A stretch of 11,759 nt of DNA, taken from positions 1 through 11,759 of the forward strand of contig CALEJO010000122.1 in the NCBI GenBank assembly GCA_937898155.1. The letters are read 5' to 3'. Below are positions 1 through 6,778 of this stretch, in pieces (the stretch's first letter is position 1; the number at the start of each line of letters is the position of its first letter). The notes beneath the pieces are model-generated. The model saw only the letters and a list, made by a program, of their open reading frames with translations. It did no database searches and was not told the DNA's origin. The stretch is from an uncultured Clostridia bacterium (GTDB lineage Bacteria; Bacillota; Clostridia; Oscillospirales; CAG-272). A program made the translations under genes and the position numbers.

Positions 1-643
1 AGTCGGTAAAGGTGTGGAGCTTGAAGAACTTCACGGGATCCAGCCGTACGTCGACGTCGCAGACGGGCTTGCGCAGGAAGGGCTTGGAGGTCTTGTAGGG
101 TATGAGGCGTACGTTCAGATGCTCCATCTCGTTGAGCTTGTCGCGCGTGAACTCCTCGATGAACAGCTTCGTGTTCGGCTCCACGATGCCCGTCGAGCGC
201 AGCTGCAGGTTGCCAGAGCCGATGGTGCAGTAGGTGTAGGCCAGGGCGTAGTTGCTGTCGTTGACAAGGTAGGTCTCGATGACGGTGGTGCTGATCTCGC
301 GGATGTCCACAGGGGCGAAGCAGAGGAATACGTTGAGCTTCTCGCCTTCGCGGCGCTCGGGGATGAAGAGCGGCTTCAGCTCCTCGATGGCGGGAGACTT
401 CTCGTCGTCCTGCTTCGGGGCCGAGGGCTGCTCGTCGCGCTGTGGCTTGCGCTTCTCGCCCACGCTCTTGCGTTCGAAGTTATACCGGTCGGTCTCTACG
501 GCCACGCAGTTGCCGATGGCCATGGGAATCTCGAAGCCGTCGCCGTCCTCCACGAGCACGGTGTCCTTGCCGCGGAAGCCTTTCACGATGCCGCCTCCAC
601 ACTCGTTGATGAAGCGGACTTTGTCACCTATCTTTAGTTCCAT
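1..643 (-). CDS. DUF2027-family protein, 5' part (Bacteroidales type; runs off the window edge)
   Basis: An open frame starts at an ATG (641-643) and runs 214 codons to the window edge without a stop. It begins MELKIGDKVRFINECGGG, continues with a KGFRGKDTVLVEDGDGFEIP segment (residues about 21-40), then a charged linker (about 55-90), then a beta-rich domain with ETYLVNDSNYALAYTY and EPNTKLFIEEFTRD motifs and the ending VKFFKLHTFTD. From memory this is the pattern of the DUF2027 proteins of Bacteroides and Prevotella, whose full length includes a C-terminal Smr domain; that part would lie outside the window. The molecular function is not established. No Shine-Dalgarno sequence precedes the ATG (the upstream bases read AACGCACTGAAATCAAT), as is usual in Bacteroidota and unlike every other gene here. 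It lies 46 bases downstream of the QueA stop on the same strand, so the two could be co-transcribed. Family assignment is firm; function unknown. Confidence 0.88.
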   Translation of the reverse strand, partial: MELKIGDKVRFINECGGGIVKGFRGKDTVLVEDGDGFEIPMAIGNCVAVETDRYNFERKSVGEKRKPQRDEQPSAPKQDDEKSPAIEELKPLFIPERREGEKLNVFLCFAPVDIREISTTVIETYLVNDSNYALAYTYCTIGSGNLQLRSTGIVEPNTKLFIEEFTRDKLNEMEHLNVRLIPYKTSKPFLRKPVCDVDVRLDPVKFFKLHTFTD

Positions 644-689
644 ATTGATTTCAGTGCGTTGAATGTTCGTTGATTGCCGTCTGTTTTTG

Positions 690-1556
690 TCAGGGCATCA
701 GCAGTGAGCTGTCGCCGTACGACAGGAAGCGGAATCCGTGATCGAGGGCGAAGCGGTAGATGCTCTTCCAGTCGCCGTGGACGAAGGCGCTCACCAGCAG
801 TAGCAATGTACTCTTGGGCTGGTGGAAGTTGGTCACCATGCGCCGCACGATGTGGTAGCGGTAGCCTGGGGCGATGATGATCTGGGTGGTGGTGTGGAGT
901 GCCTGCAGGCCATTGCGGTCGAGCCAGCCGAGAACGTTCTGAAGCGCCTCGACCGTCGTGGGCAGCGTGGCGTCGTCCTCCTCGTAGGGCATCCACTGCG
1001 GCACGTGCAGCTCCTCTTCGCCGGCATCGGGGTTGCGGCCGATGAGGATGCCGATGTAGTAGAGGCTCTCCAGCGTGCGCACCGAGGTGGTGCCGACGGC
1101 TATGGCCTCGCCGCCGTGGGCAATGAGCTTCTCGACAGTCTGCCGCCGTACCACGATGTACTCCGAGTGCATCTCGTGACCGGCTATCTCCTCACTCTTG
1201 ACGGGCTTGAAGGTGCCGGCGCCAACGTGCAGCGTCAGCTCCTCGCGGTCTATACCCTTGTCGTCCAGCGCCTTCAGTACGCACTCCGTGAAGTGCAGGC
1301 CCGCGGTGGGAGCCGCTACGGAACCTTTTACCTTGCTGTAGACGGTCTGGTAGGTTGTCAGGTCGCTCTCCTGGGTGGCGCGGTTCAGGTAGGGCGGTAT
1401 GGGCAGCTCGCCCACGGCCTCCAGCACCTCGGCGAACGAGTAGTCGCCGTCCCAGCGGAACGACACGGGGAAGCCGTCGTGGCCGTGCGTGCCGCTGAAG
1501 GTTTCGCTGCTGCGCTCGGCCGTCAGCGTCACCGTCGAGCCGTCCGGCTGCCAGAC
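690..1556 (-). CDS. queA: S-adenosylmethionine:tRNA ribosyltransferase-isomerase (QueA type), C-terminal part only
   Basis: QueA moves the ribosyl part of S-adenosylmethionine onto preQ1 at the tRNA wobble base, making epoxyqueuosine. The family hallmarks are present in order: GELPIPPYLNR, YQTVYSKVKGSVAAPTAGLH, LTLHVGAGTFKPV, HEMHSEYI, AVGTTSVRTLESLYY, TTQIIIAPGYRYHIV, NFHQPKSTLLLLVSAF and a final FLSYGDSSLL before the stop at 690-692. About 285-290 residues are QueA-like, against roughly 350-410 for a whole enzyme, so the N-terminal third is missing. The sequence upstream of about 1556 belongs to an unrelated membrane protein in the same frame. The right end is therefore a breakpoint estimate, not a start codon. 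The text looks Bacteroidales-like and matches the DUF2027 gene downstream. Some Bacteroidota, as I recall, carry a second QueA-like paralogue, and this could be that one, so queuosine activity is not certain. Confidence 0.85.
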   Translation of the reverse strand, partial: VWQPDGSTVTLTAERSSETFSGTHGHDGFPVSFRWDGDYSFAEVLEAVGELPIPPYLNRATQESDLTTYQTVYSKVKGSVAAPTAGLHFTECVLKALDDKGIDREELTLHVGAGTFKPVKSEEIAGHEMHSEYIVVRRQTVEKLIAHGGEAIAVGTTSVRTLESLYYIGILIGRNPDAGEEELHVPQWMPYEEDDATLPTTVEALQNVLGWLDRNGLQALHTTTQIIIAPGYRYHIVRRMVTNFHQPKSTLLLLVSAFVHGDWKSIYRFALDHGFRFLSYGDSSLLMP

Positions 1557-2036
1557 GTCGCCGGCGGACGTGATCGCGCCGGCTTCGTTGATGATGCCGG
1601 GAACGGAAATGGGATCAATGCAGGCGTCGTAGGTGAACATTGCCGAAGAGATCGGGAACGTCAGAATCCGCGACAGGCGCGGATTTCCGATCCAGAATCC
1701 GAAAACGGAGACGGCAGAAGCAAGTGCGGGCAAAACGCTGATTGGAGCTTTCCACGTCAAAACCGAGGAGCCGATCGCGAGAAGCGCGAAAAAGATCGGC
1801 CACACAAAGCATTGTGCCCACTTTTTCGTCGGGCGGTGCATGAAAACAAGCTCGCGGAAGATCGCGATCACCGTGATCGCGAGGCCGCTATACGCGCCGA
1901 GAAACAGATAATGAACGCCCCAAATCGCGTCGGAAATCAATTTCAAAAGCAATAGTTTCGCTCTGTTTTTCTGCTGATAGATCATCGCGTTCGTGCAGAT
2001 TCCGATTCCGCCGAACACCCAAGCAACCCATTTCAT
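1557..2036 (-). CDS. YgjV-like inner membrane protein, missing its C-terminal end
   Basis: The ATG at 2034-2036 is preceded by a good ribosome site (GGAGAGG, about 2045-2051) and a promoter. The protein is mostly hydrophobic, with likely membrane segments at residues about 2-20, 30-60, 76-94, 97-118 and 122-138. The segment LLLKLISDAIWGVHYLFLGA and the later TFPISSAMFTYD...IINEAGAITSA fit the YgjV (Imp-YgjV) family of small membrane proteins, whose function is unknown. About 158-160 residues are recognisable; the family is usually about 165-185, so only a short C-terminal piece has been lost where the QueA sequence takes over. The left coordinate is an estimate, since the frame continues without a stop into QueA. 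It is divergent from the amino-sugar operon, with about 196 bases between starts. Family assignment is moderate. Confidence 0.7.
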
Positions 2037-2071
2037 TCTTTTTGCCTCTCCGTCTGAAAATCCTATTTCGC

Positions 2072-2100
2072 ATCATATCACGTTTTTCTCCGTTTGTCAC
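2072..2100 (-). promoter_or_regulatory. Promoter of the YgjV-like gene
   Basis: On the minus strand a -35 box GTGACA (2095-2100) and a -10 box TATGAT (2072-2077) are separated by exactly 17 bases. Transcription would begin near 2065, giving a leader of about 30 bases that contains the GGAGAGG ribosome site. The assignment rests on box sequence and spacing alone. Confidence 0.7.
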
Positions 2101-2168
2101 CCCCTTTTGACAAATTATTTGAAAATTCGCCTTTCAGTTGAGTCGAATATTCATACATAATATAGTGA

Positions 2169-2197
2169 TTGACAAAAGCGTTTTTTCGCTTTATACT
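2169..2197 (+). promoter_or_regulatory. Promoter of the amino-sugar operon
   Basis: A perfect -35 box TTGACA (2169-2174) and a -10 box TATACT (2192-2197) lie 17 bases apart. Transcription would start near 2204, about 28 bases before the ATG at 2233, with the GGAGG ribosome site (2220-2224) in between. No other promoter is visible before the three following genes, which are tightly packed. Confidence 0.85.
2175..2192. repeat. Inverted repeat filling the promoter spacer; candidate operator
   Basis: The arms AAAGCG (2175-2180) and CGCTTT (2187-2192) are perfect reverse complements around six T bases. The element starts right after the -35 box and runs into the first base of the -10 box, where a bound dimer would block RNA polymerase. 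The operon's first product has an XRE-type DNA-binding domain, so it is a natural candidate ligand. It is too early in the transcript region to be a terminator. A chance A/T-rich palindrome remains possible. Confidence 0.5.
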
Positions 2198-2232
2198 GAA
2201 AGCATAAAATAATTTATATGGAGGAATTTTTC

Positions 2233-3399
2233 ATGATCGACTGCAAAATTCTTTCCGCAAACATCAAAAAATACCGTCAGCAAAAGCACTATACCCAGGC
2301 AGACCTGGCAGGGCTGATGTTCGTGACGCCGCAGACCGTTTCCAAATGGGAAAAAGGGCTTGCCATTCCCGACATCGTGAAGCTCGATAAGCTCTGTGAT
2401 CTGCTCGGCGTCGGCATCTCCGATATTTTGGAGGAGCAACACGTCAAAAAGCACCACTATTATATCGGCATCGACGGCGGCGGCACGAAAACCGAGTTTG
2501 CGCTCTTCGATCGGACGGGGACCGTTTTAGGGCGGATGCTCCTCAGCGGATCCAACCCGAACGTATCCGGCTTCGATAAAGCGTGCCGGACTTTGAAGCA
2601 AGGCATCGATGCCCTGCTCGCGATCTCCCCTGATGTTGACGCGATCTTCGGCGGCATCGCGGGAAGCATTCCCGGCGAAAACAAAGGAAAACTTACCGCC
2701 TTTTTGAAAAAGCAATATCCGGCGTGCCACATCCTCGTGGATTCGGATATCCAAAACGTGATTTACAGCAGCCGTGTGCACGAAAAGTGCATCGCGGGCA
2801 TCATCGGCACCGGCTCCGTCGTTTACGCGCACAACGCGGAAGGCACCTTTCGCGTCGGCGGCTGGGGGTATCTCTTTGATGGCTCCGGCAGCGGATACGA
2901 CATCGGACGCGACGTGATCAGCGCTTGCTTTGCCTACGATGACGGACTCGCCGAGTATTCGGAGCTTGTCCGGCTCTGCGAGGTTCGGCTCGGGATGCAC
3001 GCCTCCGCGATGATGGATCAGATTTATCAGATGGGCAAGGACGGCATCGCCTCGTTCGCCGGCATCGCGTTTGAAGCATATCGGAGCGGCGATCCCGTCG
3101 CCGCGGAGATCCTGCGCCGTAACGCCCGCCACCTTTCCGCGCTCGCAAATCACGCGTATCGCGCCTACGACTGCGGCGATACGCTGATCCTCTCCGGCGG
3201 ACTCACGTTTTTTTCCGACATTTACGATCCGCTGATCAAAGAAGAGCTCGATCCCGCGATCAAAACCGTCTATATGACCCGTCCGCAAATCTACGGCGCT
3301 TGCCGCAAATGCCTCTATGCGTTCGACATTCCGTTCGACGAAAACGAATTTGACCAAAATTTTGATAACGATTATAGGAGATTAAAAGAAAATGATTAA
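2233..3399 (+). CDS. XRE-type HTH regulator fused to a BadF/BadG-family N-acetyl-sugar kinase
   Basis: The 388-residue protein has two parts. Residues 5-65 form a Cro/C1-type helix-turn-helix, with recognition region TQADLAGLMFVTPQTVSKWE (21-40) and the IPDIVKLDKLCDLLGVGISD tail typical of XRE regulators. Residues 76-366 form an actin-like ATPase fold: phosphate-1 motif IGIDGGGTKTEFALFD (78-93), phosphate-2 motif GIIGTGSVVYA (189-199), GGWGYLFDGSGSGYDIGRD (209-227), and adenosine motif LILSGGLTFF (318-327). The GGWG...GSGY stretch is like that of N-acetylglucosamine kinases and of clostridial MurK, which phosphorylates MurNAc and GlcNAc. The likely reaction is ATP-dependent 6-phosphorylation of an N-acetyl amino sugar, while the HTH suggests autoregulation. 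The start at 2233 is chosen because GGAGG (2220-2224) lies 8 bases before it; an in-frame ATG at 2218 overlaps that site. The last 8 bases overlap nagB. Fold is certain; exact sugar is inferred from the neighbours. Confidence 0.87.
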   Translation: MIDCKILSANIKKYRQQKHYTQADLAGLMFVTPQTVSKWEKGLAIPDIVKLDKLCDLLGVGISDILEEQHVKKHHYYIGIDGGGTKTEFALFDRTGTVLGRMLLSGSNPNVSGFDKACRTLKQGIDALLAISPDVDAIFGGIAGSIPGENKGKLTAFLKKQYPACHILVDSDIQNVIYSSRVHEKCIAGIIGTGSVVYAHNAEGTFRVGGWGYLFDGSGSGYDIGRDVISACFAYDDGLAEYSELVRLCEVRLGMHASAMMDQIYQMGKDGIASFAGIAFEAYRSGDPVAAEILRRNARHLSALANHAYRAYDCGDTLILSGGLTFFSDIYDPLIKEELDPAIKTVYMTRPQIYGACRKCLYAFDIPFDENEFDQNFDNDYRRLKEND

Positions 3400-4114
3400 A
3401 GTGATTCACGTCAAAAGCAAAAAAGAAATGGGCGAGGTTGCCGCCGAATATTACAGAAAACAGCTTCTCGCAAAACCGGACTCCGTCTTTGCGTTCGCCA
3501 CGGGCGATACGCCGATTCCGCTCTATCAGAAGCTCGTCGCGCTCTGCCGGGCGGGTGACGCGGACTTTTCCCGCGCCAAAACCGTCAACCTCGACGAATA
3601 CGCGGGGCTCGACGTCAAAAACGTCAACAGCTATCGCGCTTTCATGGATCGCAACCTGTTCGACGGCATCAACATCAAAAAGGAAAACACGCATCTGCCC
3701 GACGGTATGCGCGCGGATCGTGCCGCCGCTTGCCGCGAGTATAACGATCTGCTCGAAGCGATCGGCACGCGCGATATCCAGCTTCTCGGCATCGGACATA
3801 ACGGTCACATCGGCTTCAACGAGCCGGCAGACGCGCTCTCGCCCGTCACGTTCGAGGTGACGCTCACCGAATCGACGATCCGCGCCAATTCCCGCTTCTT
3901 CGCAAACGAGGACGAGGTGCCGAAGAGCGCAATGACGATGGGCATGGCACAGATTCTCGACGCCAACCTAATCCTGCTTCTCGTGTCCGGCACCGCGAAG
4001 CACGATATTTTGCAGCAAGCGATCTACGGTCCGATCACGACGCAAAATCCCGCCAGCTTCGTGCAACTCCACAAAAACGTCGTCGTCATCGACGCGACCG
4101 ACAACGACGACTGA
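3392..4114 (+). CDS. nagB: Glucosamine-6-phosphate deaminase/isomerase
   Basis: NagB converts glucosamine-6-phosphate to fructose-6-phosphate and ammonia, feeding amino sugars into glycolysis. The 240-residue length matches the short Gram-positive form; E. coli NagB has 266 residues and an extra allosteric tail. Visible motifs are the phosphate-binding loop FAFATGDTPIPLY (33-45), NLDEYAGL (66-73, with catalytic Asp68), and LGIGHNGHIGFNEP (132-145, with His139 and Glu144). The Asn137 at a position that is Asp in E. coli is also found in the Bacillus subtilis enzyme as I recall it, so it is not a defect. ANSRFF (165-170) and a Ser/Gly loop LLLVSGTAKH (195-204) complete the fold. The ATG overlaps the kinase stop by 8 bases, and AGGAG (around 3376-3380) lies inside the kinase gene, so translation is probably coupled. 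Assignment is firm. Confidence 0.95.
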   Translation: MIKVIHVKSKKEMGEVAAEYYRKQLLAKPDSVFAFATGDTPIPLYQKLVALCRAGDADFSRAKTVNLDEYAGLDVKNVNSYRAFMDRNLFDGINIKKENTHLPDGMRADRAAACREYNDLLEAIGTRDIQLLGIGHNGHIGFNEPADALSPVTFEVTLTESTIRANSRFFANEDEVPKSAMTMGMAQILDANLILLLVSGTAKHDILQQAIYGPITTQNPASFVQLHKNVVVIDATDNDD

Positions 4115-4131
4115 TCGAGGGAGAAGCGGAT

Positions 4132-4959
4132 ATGAAACTTTATATTCCCGACCGCGCCGAAGCGGAAGCCGCGCTCGCACGCACGACGCATCTGACGATC
4201 GCCGCGCACGAGGATGACATCGAGTTGATGTCGCTTGCCGTCATCGGCGCTTGCCGGAAAGACGCTGACGCGCACTTCACGGGTGTTGTCGTCACGGACG
4301 GCGCGTCGAGCCCGCGCACGGGCAAATTCGCAAACGTCACGAACGAAGAAATGGTCGTTTTGCGCGAAGAGGAACAGAAAAAAGCGGCGGAAATCGGCGG
4401 TTATCACGCGCTCGCCCTGCTCGGCTATTCCTCGTCCGACGTCAAGCGCGACCGCAAAACGGAAGCCGAGGAAGACCTCGCCGATCTCCTCCTCCGCACG
4501 ATGCCCGAAAAGGTCTATACGCACAATCCCGCCGACAAGCACGAAACGCACGTGGCGGTGCTCTGCCGCACGGTCGGCGCGATCCGCCGCCTGCCAAAAG
4601 ACAAGCGCCCGAAAGAGCTTTGGGGCTGTGAAGTATGGCGTTCACTCGACTGGCTCCCCGCGGAATACCGCACCGTCGTCGATTCGGCGGACGGTGTCGC
4701 CATCGCGCCCGAAATCCTCGGCGTCTTTGAAAGCCAGATCGCGGGCGGCAAAAGCTACGACAAAGCGTTCATCGGAAGACAACTCGCCAACGCGACGTTC
4801 GCCGAAAGCCACGCCTGCGACGAGCATGAATACGCCTCGACGATGCTCGATATGAGCGCACTTCTCCGCGACGACTTGCTCGACGTGCGCACGTTCATCG
4901 ACGGCGCACTCGCGCGCTTCCGCGCTGACGTTCTCGATCGGCTCGGCAATTTTTTATAA
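4132..4959 (+). CDS. PIG-L/LmbE-family zinc deacetylase, probable amino-sugar N-deacetylase
   Basis: The family removes N-acetyl groups from GlcNAc-containing substrates using a metal bound by two His and one Asp. The 275-residue protein shows the first metal motif as LTIAAHEDDIE (21-31: His26, Asp28, Asp29). The usual Pro of AHPDD is Glu here. The second metal motif is DKHETHVAV (135-143), with His140 as the expected ligand and His137 alongside. GVVVTDGASS (51-60) and the LREEEQKKAAEIGG helix (77-90) are also typical. It starts 17 bases after nagB behind GAGGGAG (4117-4123) and is the last gene before the terminator. Bacteroidota have NagB proteins with a C-terminal LmbE domain, which supports a joint role. 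No nagA is visible, so it may deacetylate GlcNAc-6-phosphate or GlcNAc. Family is firm; substrate is inference. Alternatives are a chito-disaccharide or bacillithiol-like substrate. Confidence 0.87.
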   Translation: MKLYIPDRAEAEAALARTTHLTIAAHEDDIELMSLAVIGACRKDADAHFTGVVVTDGASSPRTGKFANVTNEEMVVLREEEQKKAAEIGGYHALALLGYSSSDVKRDRKTEAEEDLADLLLRTMPEKVYTHNPADKHETHVAVLCRTVGAIRRLPKDKRPKELWGCEVWRSLDWLPAEYRTVVDSADGVAIAPEILGVFESQIAGGKSYDKAFIGRQLANATFAESHACDEHEYASTMLDMSALLRDDLLDVRTFIDGALARFRADVLDRLGNFL

Positions 4960-4963
4960 AAGC

Positions 4964-4999
4964 AAGCAGACAGCGCCCCTGTCTGCTTTTTCTTTCTCT
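4964..4999 (+). terminator. Rho-independent terminator of the amino-sugar operon
   Basis: A perfect 10-base-pair stem (AAGCAGACAG at 4964-4973 with CTGTCTGCTT at 4979-4988) closes a CGCCC loop and is followed by a T-rich tail. It begins 5 bases after the deacetylase stop and separates the operon from the promoter of the solute-binding protein at 5010. Confidence 0.92.
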
Positions 5000-5009
5000 G
5001 AAAAAAATC

Positions 5010-5038
5010 TTGACAAACTTCCCGAATTTTGTTATAAA
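5010..5038 (+). promoter_or_regulatory. Promoter of the solute-binding protein gene
   Basis: A perfect -35 box TTGACA (5010-5015) and a -10 box TATAAA (5033-5038) are spaced by 17 bases. The transcript would start near 5045 with an A-rich leader of about 80 bases that contains CTTTCCAAA twice and ends in the AGGAG ribosome site (5111-5115). I see no operator or riboswitch in the leader. Confidence 0.85.
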
Positions 5039-5124
5039 TATAATAAGAGCAAACTAAACTTTCCAAAGAAAGAAAACTTGCCTTTCCAAAACAAAACCAA
5101 AAACACAAAAAGGAGACCACGAAA

Positions 5125-6723
5125 ATGAAAAAAGCTTTGGCATTTTTGCTTGCTGTTTCCATGATTCTCCTCGTCATCTGCTTTGCCGGATGCGGCGAAG
5201 AGCCGCCGAAGCCGCAAGGAACGACGACAAGCGGTAATACGCCCGTCGAGACGACGGCATCCGCGAGCAATCCCACGGAAACGACAGGCACTCCCACACA
5301 AACCGACGCCACGACGGCGGACACCAAACCCGTCGAAACGACCGCAGAAACCATTCCTCCGAGAATCGACGAATCCTCTCATGTCGCCGACCCGCTGAGA
5401 GAAAAGTTGCCCGGCTTCGAGGATGTGGATTTCCGCGGTAAGACGTTCGTTTTTGCGCTCGAAGACGAATCCTCCGGTGACGGATGGAATACGTTCCGTG
5501 AAGTATATCCCGACGCCTCGATGACCGACGCGATCAGCATCGCTTCCCGCGAACGCACCGCGCTCGTCGAAAAGCTCTATAACTGCAAGATCGAATTGTA
5601 TCCTTGCCCGACACCGCAAGAGGTCGTCGCTGCGGACATCACCTCACAAAAATATACGATCGACTTTTATTCCCGCGAATACAGCACGCCAAATCTTTGG
5701 ACGTCCGGCGACAACTATAACCTCCTCGATTATATCGACGCAACAAATCCGTGGTGGGATCAGAACTTCGTCTCCGCATACACCGCCGCCACCTCTGACG
5801 GCACAAAGGTTCTCTGCTCCATTCTCGGCGATTTCTCGATCGGTGCCGTGCAGGCGACGCACGCGCTCCTGTATAACAAAGAGCTTTACGAAAACGCCGG
5901 CATCACCGAAGATATTTACGCGCTCGTCCGCACAGGTAAATGGACGGTCGATCGCTTCGTCGAAATGGTGAAAGCCGCGAAAAATGACGCAAGCGGCGAT
6001 CAGCTTTACAAATATGATGACGGCGATACGCTCGGTTGGGCGAGAACGGGACACGCCACGCACGGTCTGCACGTTGCATCCGGTCTGTCGATCATCGACA
6101 ATCAAAACGGCATCTTCTCGTTTGCGCCGTCGCAAAGCGCGGCAGAGTGGGTATCTGCCATCAATACCGCGATCGAGCTTTGGAATCTCGAAGGCACCGA
6201 AACACTCGGCTATACTTATGTCCGTCAGGGCATGGAGGAGGGAAAAATCCTCTTTGCGTCCGAAGTGCTCGGTCTCGCCGAAACGATGCGTGACGCGAAC
6301 ATTTCCGTCGGTATCGTTCCCTATCCGAAATTCTCCGAAACGCAGGAAAATTACGCGCATTACGTGGATAATCACGTTGCCGCATACAGTATGCCCGTTT
6401 CCGTCACCGATCCCGAGCTGTGCGGAAAATTCTTTGAAGTCTTCACGTATCATTCCAAATATATCGTCAGAGAAGCCGTCATCAATACGTATAGCTATAC
6501 CTATTGCTCCGACGCCGATTCTTACGAAATGCTGAAACTCGTGTTGGCATCGCATACCTTCGATCCCGGCTATCTGTGGTGGTCGACCTACGAAGGTCTG
6601 CTCAGCAGTATGATCAGCTCCGGCACGAACAACGTGCAGGGCTTCACCGGCAGATACGGCAATAACTTCGCGTCCGAAAATTCCACCTTTGTCAAAGCGC
6701 TTTCCGAGAAATTCTCGAAATAA
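5125..6723 (+). CDS. ABC-transporter extracellular solute-binding lipoprotein (family 1-like)
   Basis: This 532-residue protein has a lipoprotein signal: positive start MKK, hydrophobic core (4-20) and lipobox FAGC with the lipidated Cys at 23. Phe at -3 is less common than Leu. Residues about 24-85 are a Thr/Pro/Glu-rich, low-complexity tether holding the binding domain away from the membrane. The domain from about 105 onward has the LLYNKELYENAGI motif (about 247-259) and GKWTVDRFVEMVKAA, both typical of sugar-binding family 1 proteins, plus many aromatic residues that could stack on sugars. It should capture a ligand, probably a saccharide, outside the cell and deliver it to an ABC permease. 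No permease or ATPase gene is adjacent, so it is an orphan that must work with a transporter encoded elsewhere. It has its own promoter and terminator. Placement after the amino-sugar operon makes an amino sugar or oligosaccharide a reasonable guess, not more. Confidence 0.85.
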   Translation: MKKALAFLLAVSMILLVICFAGCGEEPPKPQGTTTSGNTPVETTASASNPTETTGTPTQTDATTADTKPVETTAETIPPRIDESSHVADPLREKLPGFEDVDFRGKTFVFALEDESSGDGWNTFREVYPDASMTDAISIASRERTALVEKLYNCKIELYPCPTPQEVVAADITSQKYTIDFYSREYSTPNLWTSGDNYNLLDYIDATNPWWDQNFVSAYTAATSDGTKVLCSILGDFSIGAVQATHALLYNKELYENAGITEDIYALVRTGKWTVDRFVEMVKAAKNDASGDQLYKYDDGDTLGWARTGHATHGLHVASGLSIIDNQNGIFSFAPSQSAAEWVSAINTAIELWNLEGTETLGYTYVRQGMEEGKILFASEVLGLAETMRDANISVGIVPYPKFSETQENYAHYVDNHVAAYSMPVSVTDPELCGKFFEVFTYHSKYIVREAVINTYSYTYCSDADSYEMLKLVLASHTFDPGYLWWSTYEGLLSSMISSGTNNVQGFTGRYGNNFASENSTFVKALSEKFSK

Positions 6724-6735
6724 ACCAAGCATATC

Positions 6736-6769
6736 AAAAAACGACCGCTCCTCCGAGCGGTCGTTTTTT
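6736..6769. terminator. Bidirectional terminator between convergent genes
   Basis: A perfect 15-base-pair stem (A6 plus CGACCGCTC, 6736-6750; GAGCGGTCG plus T6, 6755-6769) surrounds a CTCC loop. Because A and T runs flank the GC core on both sides, it can stop transcription from the solute-binding protein gene (plus) and from the FAD oxidoreductase gene (minus), whose stop lies 10 bases away. Confidence 0.92.
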
Positions 6770-6778
6770 ACTGTTTGA

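Larger units (their letters stand above)
690..2036 (-). other. Chimeric reading frame: YgjV-like N-terminus joined to QueA C-terminus (junction about 1540-1590)
   Basis: One continuous 448-codon frame covers both truncated proteins. Residues 1 to about 158 are YgjV-like and residues about 162-448 are QueA-like. The switch occurs near residues 155-166, where ITSA of the membrane protein meets DGSTVTLTAERSS of QueA. Each half lacks the part it should have at the junction, and no linker joins a membrane protein to a tRNA-modification enzyme in any way I can rationalise. Gene style also changes there: Bacteroidales-like to the left, Clostridia-like to the right. A misassembly that happened to keep the frame explains everything; a real transfer breakpoint is possible but less likely. 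An automatic pipeline would name the whole frame QueA. Confidence 0.85.

Noticed and set aside
14..637. Plus-strand open frame of 207 codons
   Set aside because: Shadow of the DUF2027 gene, whose minus-strand protein has clear family motifs.
822..1955. Plus-strand open frame of 377 codons
   Set aside because: It lies opposite QueA and the YgjV-like gene, both of which have recognisable family motifs on the minus strand.
690..2036. A genuine new membrane-anchored QueA fusion enzyme
   Set aside because: Both halves are truncated exactly at the join, the QueA N-terminal third is missing, and gene style changes there, all of which point to a chimeric sequence.
2107..2135. Second plus-strand promoter with TTGACA at 2107-2112
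   Set aside because: No -10 box is found at a suitable distance; the bases there read CCTTTC or similar.
2218..2232. Earlier ATG for the HTH-kinase gene at 2218
   Set aside because: It overlaps the GGAGG ribosome site that serves the ATG at 2233, and the extra residues are not part of an XRE domain.
5644..6732. Minus-strand open frame of 362 codons
   Set aside because: Antisense of the solute-binding protein gene, and it would have to begin inside the terminator region.
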